Shown: one piece after another, positions 1 to 5,065 of the stretch
Position numbering within the stretch: position 1 is the stretch's first letter
How the letters are laid out: the number at the start of each line of letters is the position of its first letter
Assembly: GCA_017510875.1 (NCBI GenBank)
Contig: JAFWLX010000239.1
Coordinates: forward strand, 1 to 6,286
Origin: Atopobiaceae bacterium
GTDB taxonomy: Bacteria > Actinomycetota > Coriobacteriia > Coriobacteriales > Atopobiaceae
Length of the DNA: 6,286 nucleotides
Direction: 5' to 3'
Translations under genes and position numbers: made by a program
Notes under the pieces: generated by a model
Database searches by the model: none
What the model saw: the letters and a program-made list of their open reading frames with translations, nothing else
What the model was told of the DNA's origin: nothing

Positions 1-813
1 GGCGTCCGAGATGGCCTGCTCTTCGTCGGAGAGGCCGCTGCGCGTGCACCCCATCATCCACTCGTAGGCCGAGTCGGCCGAGTCTAGGTTGGTGATGGGG
101 CACCAGTCCATCGATCCGAAGACCGCGTCGCTCACGCCCTGCACGGCGCCTATCGCCTCGAGGTAGGCGTCGTACTCCGGGGCGTCGCCCGTGGCGCCCA
201 TGAGCGCCGACTGCGCGCCGCCACCTGAGTGGCCGAAGGTGAAGACGCGCTCGGCGTCCCCGGGAATCTGGCCCGAGAAGGCGCGCAGGAACCGAACGGC
301 CGCCTTGAGGTCGGTCACGCCCGCGGGCGCCCCGTGGTCGCGCCCGCGGCAGCCCGCGTGAAGGTAGACGAGGCCCTGGCCGGTGTACTCGCTCTTCGAC
401 GAGTACTCGGCCATCGCGGACTGTGCCGAGTAGCCCGGCGTGTTGACGGGCATGGCGACGGGCGCGGTCGTGGCGGTGTACGCGCCGACCTTTCCCGTGG
501 CGTCGACCTCGCAGGTGTAGGTGCCGTCGCCGTTCTCGGTGGCGCTCATGTAGGCGCCCGGCACGAGTATGGCGAGCCTCTCGTAGTCGTCGTCGGCCGG
601 AGTCTCGCAGTAGCTGACGCCGAGCTGGTAGTAGACGTCGTCGTCGGCGTCGTAGCGCCATGCGGCGCTGTCGAAGGCGAGTGAGGTTTCGGCGGCGCCT
701 GCGGACTCGTTCGTGGTGGCGGTGGATTCCGACTCCTGCTTGCCGCAGCCGGAGAGCAGCGCGAGCATGGCGGCGGAGGTTCCCCCGACGAAGGTGCGGC
801 GCGTGACGTTCAT
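1..813 (-). CDS. Tat-exported lipoprotein, subtype B tannase-like alpha/beta-hydrolase (C-terminus outside window)
   Basis: Partial gene: 271 codons from the ATG at 813 with no stop before the edge. A Shine-Dalgarno AAAGGAG lies 6-7 nt upstream. The N-terminus has a twin-arginine motif (TRRTFVG, residues 4-10), a hydrophobic stretch and a lipobox LSGC with Cys23, followed by a Ser/Thr/Glu-rich linker, so export through Tat and lipid anchoring are likely. The hydrolase domain follows: GCRGRD (154-159), DLKAAVRFLR (168-177), PGDAERV (184-190), nucleophile elbow GHSGGG with Ser196, and CPITNLDSADSAYEW (238-252). From memory, these blocks and their order closely match lactobacillal tannase TanB/TanLp1, which cleaves galloyl esters. 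The catalytic Asp and His would lie in the missing C-terminal part, so completeness cannot be judged. The substrate could be another carboxylic ester; family assignment is firm, the specific tannase activity is not. No convincing promoter was seen upstream. Confidence 0.85.
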   Translation of the reverse strand, partial: MNVTRRTFVGGTSAAMLALLSGCGKQESESTATTNESAGAAETSLAFDSAAWRYDADDDVYYQLGVSYCETPADDDYERLAILVPGAYMSATENGDGTYTCEVDATGKVGAYTATTAPVAMPVNTPGYSAQSAMAEYSSKSEYTGQGLVYLHAGCRGRDHGAPAGVTDLKAAVRFLRAFSGQIPGDAERVFTFGHSGGGAQSALMGATGDAPEYDAYLEAIGAVQGVSDAVFGSMDWCPITNLDSADSAYEWMMGCTRSGLSDEEQAISDA

Positions 814-1098
814 GTGTGGCTCCTTTCGAGTGCCCGATGTTGTTGATAGGTTACGGCCCGAAGCTTGCGTGTCCCTGAAAGGGGCGGGGTTGTGGAGGAG
901 CGTGCACATTCCTCGGTGCTAGCTGAAGGGTCCTTACGGTTCTCGCGAGACGGCATCGGAAACAAGCGCGTCGATGTCGCCGTAGGCGTCGCCGTGAGGT
1001 CCGTGAGTCAAATGACCTGTCCCCTTGACTCCGTGACTCCGAGGTCACCTATGGTCGCGAAGGGCTCCATGGGCACCTCCCGCGTATGTGGTTTGGGG
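814..1098. other. Intergenic region without a supported gene
   Basis: No open frame here has both a ribosome binding site and protein-like composition; the short frames encode Arg/Pro-rich or unpatterned sequence typical of high-GC shadows. It holds the 5' leader of the esterase gene on the minus strand (ribosome site at about 819-826), a REP-like palindrome at 1005-1048, and at its right end the start of the hydrophobic-peptide cassette. Confidence 0.6.
1005..1048. repeat. REP-like palindromic element
   Basis: A perfect 7-bp inverted repeat (GAGTCAA at 1005-1011, TTGACTC at 1025-1031) encloses a TGACCTGTCCCC core. It is followed by a second small dyad, GTGAC (1033-1037) with GTCAC (1044-1048). 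The TGTCCCCTT core resembles the CGTCCCTTT core of the palindrome at 6248-6278. Comparable GGGGAC/GTCCCC palindromes occur dispersed in coriobacterial genomes, in some cases near Y1/RAYT transposases; that link is recollection, and no transposase is in this window. Confidence 0.45.
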
Positions 1099-1104
1099 TA
1101 TGAT
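1099..1104 (+). promoter_or_regulatory. Candidate -10 element of the hydrophobic-peptide gene
   Basis: TATGAT, one mismatch from TATAAT, sits where transcription would begin near 1111-1113, giving a leader of about 55 nt before the ATG at 1167. No good -35 hexamer is found 16-19 nt upstream, so the promoter is only partly supported. The local context GGGGTATGAT resembles GGGTATAAT of the opposing promoter. Confidence 0.4.
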
Positions 1105-1113
1105 TTACTGTCT

Positions 1114-1160
1114 GGTCGACGGCATCCTGCGACCGGGCGACGCCTCCGGAAGGGAGGTGA
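1114..1160 (+). promoter_or_regulatory. Structured 5' leader with sequestered Shine-Dalgarno
   Basis: Two hairpins can form. The first is GGTCG (1114-1118) with CGACC (1130-1134), close to the predicted 5' end. The second is a 7-bp stem, CGCCTCC (1141-1147) with GGAGGTG (1153-1159, one G-U pair) around a 5-nt loop. It buries the very strong Shine-Dalgarno GGGAGGTGA (1152-1160), which sits 6 nt before the ATG. Occlusion of the ribosome site by a leader hairpin is known for Fst-type toxin mRNAs; its role here is inferred. Confidence 0.6.
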
Positions 1161-1166
1161 TTGCCC

Positions 1167-1289
1167 ATGGACTTCTGGACTGCTCTCCTCCGCCTGGCTG
1201 GCGCGCTGGTCAGCCTCGTCGCCGGTGTTCTCAAGCTCCGTTCCGAGGTCAAGCGGGATGACCGCTCAGAAAAGGAGGAGGACCGCTAG
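1167..1289 (+). CDS. 40-aa hydrophobic peptide, candidate type I toxin
   Basis: ATG start with an almost perfect anti-16S match upstream (GGGAGGTGATT) and a TAG stop at 1287-1289. The peptide starts MDFWTALLRLAGALVSLVAG. It has one predicted membrane helix (about residues 3-22) followed by a strongly charged tail: 13 of the last 16 residues are Arg, Lys, Asp or Glu. Size, single transmembrane segment and charged C-terminus are those of membrane-acting type I toxins such as Fst and Ldr, although I see no clear sequence match to either. The surroundings support this: a hairpin over the ribosome site, an opposing promoter about 75 bp downstream, and a terminator-like stem overlapping the stop codon. 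It could alternatively be a harmless small membrane protein. The existence of the gene is well supported by the ribosome site; toxicity is inferred. Confidence 0.65.
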   Translation: MDFWTALLRLAGALVSLVAGVLKLRSEVKRDDRSEKEEDR

Positions 1290-1357
1290 TTTGCGGCTAG
1301 CGGCCCTCCCGTGAGATTTCGAGGCGTCGCCTTCCTACCACAGCAGGCTCTGCCGTC
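1268..1357 (-). ncRNA. Predicted antisense RNA to the hydrophobic-peptide mRNA
   Basis: From the promoter at 1364-1393, transcription would start near 1357 and run leftwards through the stem at 1277-1309. It would end in TCCTTTTCT just beyond the stem, giving an RNA of about 90 nt. It would overlap the last six to seven codons of the peptide gene. It carries copies of two 11-nt blocks also present in the peptide mRNA leader (GGTCGACGGCA partly at or just before its 5' end, and GGCGACGCCTC). No peptide frame with a ribosome site was seen in it. Its existence rests on promoter and terminator pattern only. Confidence 0.5.
1277..1309. terminator. Stem-loop at the convergent transcript ends, terminator for the minus strand
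   Basis: GGAGGACCGCTAG (1277-1289) pairs with CTAGCGGCCCTCC (1297-1309): 13 positions with one A-C mismatch and a 7-nt loop. On the minus strand it is followed by TCCTTTTCT, a fair U-rich tail. On the plus strand it is followed by CGTGAGATTT, so termination there is less certain. The stop codon of the peptide gene is the loop-proximal end of the left arm. Confidence 0.6.
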
Positions 1358-1363
1358 GACCTC

Positions 1364-1393
1364 ATTATACCCACCCCCGTCGACCTCGGTCAA
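1364..1393 (-). promoter_or_regulatory. Sigma70-type promoter of the predicted antisense RNA
   Basis: Reading leftwards: TTGACC (1393-1388), an 18-bp spacer, then a perfect TATAAT (1369-1364). The -35 and most of the spacer lie inside the dyad at 1371-1402. It points at the convergent peptide gene, and no protein gene lies downstream in this direction before the esterase. Confidence 0.6.
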
Positions 1394-1402
1394 CGGGGGT
1401 GG
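1371..1402. repeat. Perfect 10-bp inverted repeat over the antisense promoter
   Basis: CCACCCCCGT (1371-1380) and ACGGGGGTGG (1393-1402) are exact reverse complements. The 12-nt centre itself contains GACC-TC-GGTC, so 14 of the 15 positions in each half are symmetric. Neither side has a T-run, so it is not an obvious terminator. Its position between -35 and -10 fits an operator, or a cruciform or RNA hairpin in read-through transcripts. Confidence 0.55.
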
Positions 1403-1405
1403 CAA

Positions 1406-1423
1406 TGTTACCATTTGTTACCA
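1406..1423. repeat. Tandem TGTTACCA direct repeat, 10-bp period
   Basis: TGTTACCA occurs at 1406-1413 and again at 1416-1423, about one helical turn apart. It lies immediately upstream of the -35 of the minus-strand promoter. The spacing fits two protein monomers binding the same DNA face; no regulator is known, and chance cannot be excluded for 8-mers. Confidence 0.35.
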
Positions 1424-1440
1424 GAGGCCAAATCGGCAAA

Positions 1441-1473
1441 TAAAAACTGGTAGGAAACTAGGCTTCCTACCAG
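1441..1473 (-). terminator. Rho-independent terminator of the tRNA-Val gene
   Basis: On the minus strand, CTGGTAGGAA and TTCCTACCAG form a perfect 10-bp stem with a 7-nt loop, followed directly by TTTTTA. It begins 8 nt after the CCA end of the tRNA, so the tRNA is transcribed as a single-gene unit. Confidence 0.9.
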
Positions 1474-1481
1474 CGAAGATT

Positions 1482-1556
1482 TGGTGGGCGTTACAAGATT
1501 TGAACTTGTGACCTCTTCCGTGTCAGGGAAGCGCTCTCCCCCTGAGCTAAACGCCC
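1482..1556 (-). tRNA. tRNA-Val (anticodon GAC)
   Basis: The 75-nt minus-strand sequence folds as a complete cloverleaf. It has acceptor GGGCGTT/AACGCCC, D-stem GCTC/GAGC, anticodon stem CTTCC/GGAAG with loop CTGACAC (anticodon GAC, reading GUC and GUU), a 5-nt variable region, and T-stem ACAAG/CTTGT with TTCAAAT loop. The discriminator A and an encoded CCA end are present. All stems are fully paired, so it should be functional. A promoter lies just upstream and a terminator just downstream. Confidence 0.97.
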
Positions 1557-1589
1557 TTAGCTTTGGGTGCCGCTCGCGCAGCAAAGAAC

Positions 1590-1618
1590 ACTATAGCGGA
1601 AGCGAGACAAGCTCGCAA
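1590..1618 (-). promoter_or_regulatory. Promoter of the tRNA-Val gene
   Basis: Reading leftwards, TTGCGA (1618-1613), a 17-bp spacer and TATAGT (1595-1590). The start would fall near 1583, leaving a leader of about 27 nt before the mature tRNA, a usual arrangement. It is divergent from the nucleotidase remnant. Confidence 0.65.
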
Positions 1619-1734
1619 GGACTATTTTGCCACTTCTGGGCATTTCTCACACCAACTGTAGCCAACGCGGCTTGGGGCTGACGCTTGAGGACTTTCAGAC
1701 CGCAGAGACCAAGGAAGTTGTGGCGAGCGGTCAG

Positions 1735-2442
1735 TTGGGGCACATCATTACCAGGCGAACCGTACTTAAGAGCACGGGAGCAGTGGCAGTCTCTCTTGGC
1801 GCAGGAGCTTGCGCGCAAAAACAGGGTGGCCAAAACCAAGCAGCTCCCAAACTCGCCATCATCCACACCAACGACATTCACGGGCACGACCTGCTCAATG
1901 AGGAGTCGCTGGGGCTTGCAGCAGCCAAACAACTCCAGAAGGACTACGAGGCCAAGGGCTACGAGGTGCTCCTCCTTGACGCAGGCGATACCGTGCAGGG
2001 CGACATCATGGTTGACTACTCAAAAGGCGATGCGGCCATCGACTTCTTTAACCTGTGCGTCTACGACGCCATGGCCATAGGTAACCACGAGTTTGACTAT
2101 GGCCAGGACAAGTTCTACGACTACATTATGGGGGCCAACTTTCCCCTGCTCTCGGCAAGCGTCATCGTTGATGCCGCGGGCCAGCTTATGTTTACGCCAC
2201 GTACCACATTCACGCTGGCCGACGGGACCATGGTTGGCGTCTTTGGTCTCACCACGCCCGCAACCTACACCACAGCCAATCCACGTTCACACGCCCGCTA
2301 CCCCAGTGACTGGTACCAGGCCAAAACCATGCTGCCCGCAACTACGCACATTGCCACAAACAGCGCAAAGCTTATGGCCACCAGGATTGTTGGACGCACG
2401 AGCAGACTCCACGTAAGCGGGAACGCGTCGCGCTCTTTGTAG
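1735..2442 (+). pseudogene. Truncated secreted 5'-nucleotidase-type metallophosphatase
   Basis: The open frame extends back to a TTG at 1627, but recognisable protein begins with a Tat motif ITRRTVLK (about 1747-1770) and a lipobox GAGAC. The metallophosphatase blocks follow: IIHTNDIHGH (Asp and His metal ligands), LLLDAGDTVQGD, AIGNHEFDYG, and GVFGLTTPATYTTANP ending near 2286. These are hallmarks of the UshA/5'-nucleotidase family, which hydrolyses nucleotides outside the cytoplasm; members are usually about 500-600 residues. Here the second half of the metal site and the whole C-terminal substrate domain are missing. The last about 48 codons (2299-2442) lie antisense inside the membrane-protein gene and look like a shadow frame. 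No ATG is available: the candidates are TTG 1735, GTG 1720 (ribosome site too close) and TTG 1627, and the codon before ITRR is ATC where an ATG would be natural. I infer a decaying remnant that lost both ends. A short expressed exported fragment cannot be excluded. Confidence 0.75.
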
Positions 2443-2630
2443 CGACGCCACACAATACGCGCCACATCGACAAAGGCGAGCACGCTAAACAAGATTGCCA
2501 GGAGCATCAGCGGAAAGGCCGGGCTCTGCACAAACTCAAGCGCCGCGTAGCCAAGCAGCAAGGCTAGGCTTGCAAGCAGAATCAACGGACTGAACAGCAA
2601 CATCAGAAGGATGATGGAGAATCCTGCCAT
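2298..2630 (-). CDS. Small membrane protein, third gene of the desulfurase-mnmA operon, unknown function
   Basis: The ATG at 2630 is preceded by a strong Shine-Dalgarno AAAGGAGG (2648-2641) at a 10-nt distance. A longer frame to 2684 exists, but its start lies deep inside mnmA and lacks a ribosome site. The 110-residue product has three hydrophobic stretches, about residues 4-31, 38-60 and 76-105. A basic loop WRRYKERD (61-68) lies between the second and third and is probably cytoplasmic. I do not recognise a family. The gene overlaps the last 28 nt of mnmA, which suggests translational coupling. Its 3' end overlaps the tail of the convergent nucleotidase remnant, so its stop at 2298 lies at or near a rearrangement junction and the C-terminus might be altered. 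Codon use resembles the upstream genes, supporting a real coding sequence. Confidence 0.7.
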   Translation of the reverse strand: MAGFSIILLMLLFSPLILLASLALLLGYAALEFVQSPAFPLMLLAILFSVLAFVDVARIVWRRYKERDAFPLTWSLLVRPTILVAISFALFVAMCVVAGSMVLAWYQSLG

Positions 2631-3715
2631 TGGTCGCGCGCCTCCTTTGGATCCTTGGTCACAATGCCGCCGCCTAGGCAGCACACCCCGTCATAGACAA
2701 CCGCGCTCTGACCGGGTGCCACGGTTCGCATGGGCTTGGAAAAGGTGAGCTTGGCGCCGCCCAAAACGTGCTGCAGCGTGGCCTCGCGCAAGGGTCCCGT
2801 GTGACGCGTGCGCACAAGGTAGCTCCCCTCACGCGGCGGCTCGTCCGCCACCCAGCAGGTATCGTCAATCATCAGCTGAGACGTCCATAGCGCCGGACAG
2901 TTGGTGTCATCGGTTACGTACACCACGTTCTTCTCGGTATCGGTGGCCACCACGTAGCGTGCCGGGCCGCCGCCAAGGTCAAGCCCGCGCCGTTGCCCCA
3001 CGGTAAAGAGGAAGGCGCCCTCGTGCTTGCCCAGCACCTCGCCCGTCTTGAAGTCCACAACCTCGCCTGGGCGCCGCTCAAGCGAGTCGAGCAGAAACGT
3101 GCGCAAACCCACAGGGCCAATGAAGCAAATGCCGTCCGAGTCTGGCTTGTTCTCTATGCCCAGACCGCGCGCCGCGCAGGCCTCGCGCACCTCGGCCTTG
3201 GTATGGTAGCCGCCAATGGGAAAGAGGGCACGGTTGTACACCTGCCCCGGAACGCGCCACATGAAGTACGTCTGATCTTTGTGTTCGTCGCACGAACGCA
3301 GCAACCGCGCAGGGGCGCCGTCCGCGCCATGCTCAACGCGAGCGTAGTGACCCGTGGCCACAAAGTCGGCACCCTGGGCAAACGCGCGCTGCGCAAAGGT
3401 GCCAAACTTCACCGTCTGGTTGCACATCACGTCGGGATTGGGCGTAAGGCCGCGCTGGTAGGCGTCTACCAGGTAGTCAACCACCGTCTCGCGATACTCC
3501 TTCTCGCAGTCCCAGACCTCAAGGTCAATACCCAGTGTCACGGCAACGCGCTCAGCATCGGCCAGGTCGTCGGCCCAAGGGCACCTGAACCCCGGCAGGT
3601 CCTGCGACCAGTTGCGCATGTACACGCCCAACACGTCGTGTCCCTGCTCCACCAGAAGAGCCGCCGCCAGCGCCGAGTCGACACCGCCGCTCATGCCCAC
3701 AAAGACTCTGCTCAT
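2603..3715 (-). CDS. mnmA: tRNA-specific 2-thiouridylase MnmA
   Basis: MnmA activates C2 of U34 in tRNA-Lys, -Glu and -Gln by adenylation and replaces the oxygen with sulfur delivered as a persulfide; it acts in the cytoplasm. The 370-residue product is of normal family length. The PP-loop SGGVDS is at 9-14. NPDVMCN contains the first catalytic cysteine (Cys98), ATGHYAR lies at 120-126, KDQTYFMW at 146-153, and SDGICFIG contains the second cysteine (Cys197). FTVGQRRGLDLGG and a C-terminal beta-barrel region follow. Both cysteines of the disulfide-forming pair are present, so it should be active. The ATG at 3715 overlaps the desulfurase stop as ATGA and has GGGGGTGAG upstream. The gene follows the cysteine desulfurase that would feed it sulfur, and overlaps the next membrane-protein gene. 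Confidence 0.97.
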   Translation of the reverse strand: MSRVFVGMSGGVDSALAAALLVEQGHDVLGVYMRNWSQDLPGFRCPWADDLADAERVAVTLGIDLEVWDCEKEYRETVVDYLVDAYQRGLTPNPDVMCNQTVKFGTFAQRAFAQGADFVATGHYARVEHGADGAPARLLRSCDEHKDQTYFMWRVPGQVYNRALFPIGGYHTKAEVREACAARGLGIENKPDSDGICFIGPVGLRTFLLDSLERRPGEVVDFKTGEVLGKHEGAFLFTVGQRRGLDLGGGPARYVVATDTEKNVVYVTDDTNCPALWTSQLMIDDTCWVADEPPREGSYLVRTRHTGPLREATLQHVLGGAKLTFSKPMRTVAPGQSAVVYDGVCCLGGGIVTKDPKEARDQWQDSPSSF

Positions 3716-4878
3716 AAGCTCACCCCCACACGCTCGCTCTCCTGCCGCACCACCTCTGTTATCTGCGCCGCAGCATAGTCTACCTGCTCTTGCGTGGTGG
3801 GAACGCCCAACGTGATCCTCAGGCTTCCGCGCGCCACCTCATCGGGGACACCCATGGCCCTCAGCACGTGACTCACCTGCATGCGGCTAGCCGCACAGGC
3901 GCTGCCGGTTCCCACGCTTACGCCACGACGCTCGAGTGCTATCACCAGACGTGCGGCATCAAGGCCCGAGAACGATACGTGGAGCAGGCCGGGCAGCCGC
4001 AGCTTGTCGCGCTTTGGACCCGAGACCACAAGCGAGGGAAACGCCGCCTCTAGCTGGCGTTGTAGGCTGTTGCGCAAGCCGGCGAGGCGTGCGGCCTCGC
4101 GCTTGCGGTTTGCACACGCCAGCTCGAGTGCGCGCGAAAAGCCCACCACACCGGCAACGTTCTCGGTTCCCGAGCGCACGCCGCCCTCTTGCCCGCCGCC
4201 GCGTACCAAAGGCCTGAGCCGCACGTCGTCGGATGACCACAGCAGACCCACCTGCTTGGGGCCGTAGATCTTTGCCGCCGAGAGGGTCACGAGGTCGGCC
4301 CCCAGTGAGCTTACGTTGATGGCATGGGTAAGTGCCGCCTGCGAGGCATCAGTATGCAGGTAGAGCGGGGTATGCTCGCCAGCCTCAAGGCGACGGGCGC
4401 GCTCGGCTGCCACCACTACCGCTATCTCGCGCACGGGCTGAATGGCCCCTACCTCGCCGTTTGCCAGCTCGATGGAGACAAGTTGCGTTGAGGGGTCCAG
4501 TGCCTCCTGCACCGCACGCGCACTTGTCCTGCCGTCTGACCCCACGCCCACCAGCACATGCTCGCGCGAACGGGCACAGGCCAGCACGCTCTCGTGCTCG
4601 GCGGCATCGGTGAGCACAGGACCATCCACACAGGCAAAGGCAAGGTTGTTGGCCTCAGTAGCTCCAGCGGTAAGCGTAATCTGGCCGGGACGTGCGCCCA
4701 AAAGATGCGCCAACGTGGCGCGAGCAGACTCAAGGTCGGCGTGCACCTCGCGCGCCAGTGCGTATGGAGCGGAGGGGTTGTAGAAGCGCTCGGAGAAGTA
4801 CGGGAGCATTGCCGCCAAAACCTCGGGTGCCACGGGCGTGGCCGCACCGTAGTCGAGATATGCCTGTTGCGCCTGCAC
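3712..4878 (-). CDS. Cysteine desulfurase (NifS/IscS family, class V aminotransferase fold)
   Basis: PLP enzyme converting L-cysteine to alanine and an enzyme-bound persulfide used for tRNA thiolation and Fe-S assembly. The product has 388 residues, near the family norm. It starts at GTG 4878 with the Shine-Dalgarno AGGGGAGGG 6 nt away; YLDYGAATP (7-15) is the usual N-terminal block. TAGATEANNLA (70-80) binds the cofactor phosphate region, and His95 in AEHESVL stacks on PLP. HTDASQA (175-181) supplies the Asp and Gln contacts, Lys203 in SAAKIYGPK is the Schiff-base lysine, RSGTEN lies at 235-240, and Cys328 in GTGSACAASR is the persulfide nucleophile. The residue before the lysine is Ala rather than the frequent His. 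The 4-nt overlap with mnmA points to coupled translation and a dedicated sulfur donor for 2-thiouridine. No scaffold gene (iscU/sufU) is nearby, so a general Fe-S role is less suggested. No clear promoter was found upstream. Confidence 0.95.
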   Translation of the reverse strand: MQAQQAYLDYGAATPVAPEVLAAMLPYFSERFYNPSAPYALAREVHADLESARATLAHLLGARPGQITLTAGATEANNLAFACVDGPVLTDAAEHESVLACARSREHVLVGVGSDGRTSARAVQEALDPSTQLVSIELANGEVGAIQPVREIAVVVAAERARRLEAGEHTPLYLHTDASQAALTHAINVSSLGADLVTLSAAKIYGPKQVGLLWSSDDVRLRPLVRGGGQEGGVRSGTENVAGVVGFSRALELACANRKREAARLAGLRNSLQRQLEAAFPSLVVSGPKRDKLRLPGLLHVSFSGLDAARLVIALERRGVSVGTGSACAASRMQVSHVLRAMGVPDEVARGSLRITLGVPTTQEQVDYAAAQITEVVRQESERVGVSL

Positions 4879-5065
4879 GTTGCCCTCCCCTTCTGTTGTG
4901 TGACTTGAACATACTACTCAATGTCACCTGGTTCGTGGGACGAGATGACAAAAGGGAATAACCCATGCGCATGCGATGGCCCCGGATACCCATAACAAAT
5001 GATGCCAACCATTGCTGTGCGGTTGGCATCATTTGAATAGCTATACGCTTGGACAAGCAGTGCGT
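4879..5065. other. Intergenic region between the kinase-like lipoprotein and the desulfurase operon
   Basis: It holds the desulfurase ribosome site, an unassigned promoter region (a TAGTAT hexamer near 4910 on the minus strand lacks a matching -35), a 10-bp palindrome CATGCGCATG at 4964-4973, and the hairpin at 4997-5034. No gene was seen. Confidence 0.5.
4997..5034. terminator. Perfect 14-bp hairpin, likely terminator of the kinase-like lipoprotein gene
   Basis: AAATGATGCCAACC (4997-5010) and GGTTGGCATCATTT (5021-5034) pair without mismatch around a 10-nt loop, starting 31 nt after the lipoprotein stop. On the minus strand the stem ends in ATTT followed by GTTATG, a weak U-tract that partly uses the paired A/T end. 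The plus strand ends in ATTTGAATAG. Termination is likely; an mRNA-stabilising or processing hairpin is the alternative. Confidence 0.65.

Noticed and set aside
229..684. 151-codon plus-strand open frame
   Set aside because: Antisense to the esterase; low-complexity Val/Ala/Arg/Gly product typical of high-GC shadow frames.
1025..1030. TTGACT as -35 of the peptide gene
   Set aside because: It lies about 68 bp upstream of the TATGAT element, far outside usable spacing, and is part of the REP-like dyad.
865..1314. 149-codon plus-strand open frame spanning the peptide cassette
   Set aside because: Different frame from the 40-codon gene, no ribosome site, unpatterned composition; the internal gene has a far stronger start signal.
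1331..1340. CTTCCTACCA shared with the tRNA terminator arm (1463-1472)
   Set aside because: A 10-nt match with no further extension; may be chance, and I see no mechanism connecting them.
1371..1402. Dyad as a rho-independent terminator
   Set aside because: No T-run follows on either strand; it coincides with promoter elements instead.
1591..1932. 113-codon minus-strand open frame
   Set aside because: Antisense to the recognisable nucleotidase motifs and covering the tRNA promoter.
2993..3778. 261-codon plus-strand open frame
   Set aside because: Exactly antisense to mnmA, which has every catalytic motif; the product is Arg/His/Ala-rich without domain pattern, and there is no ribosome site.
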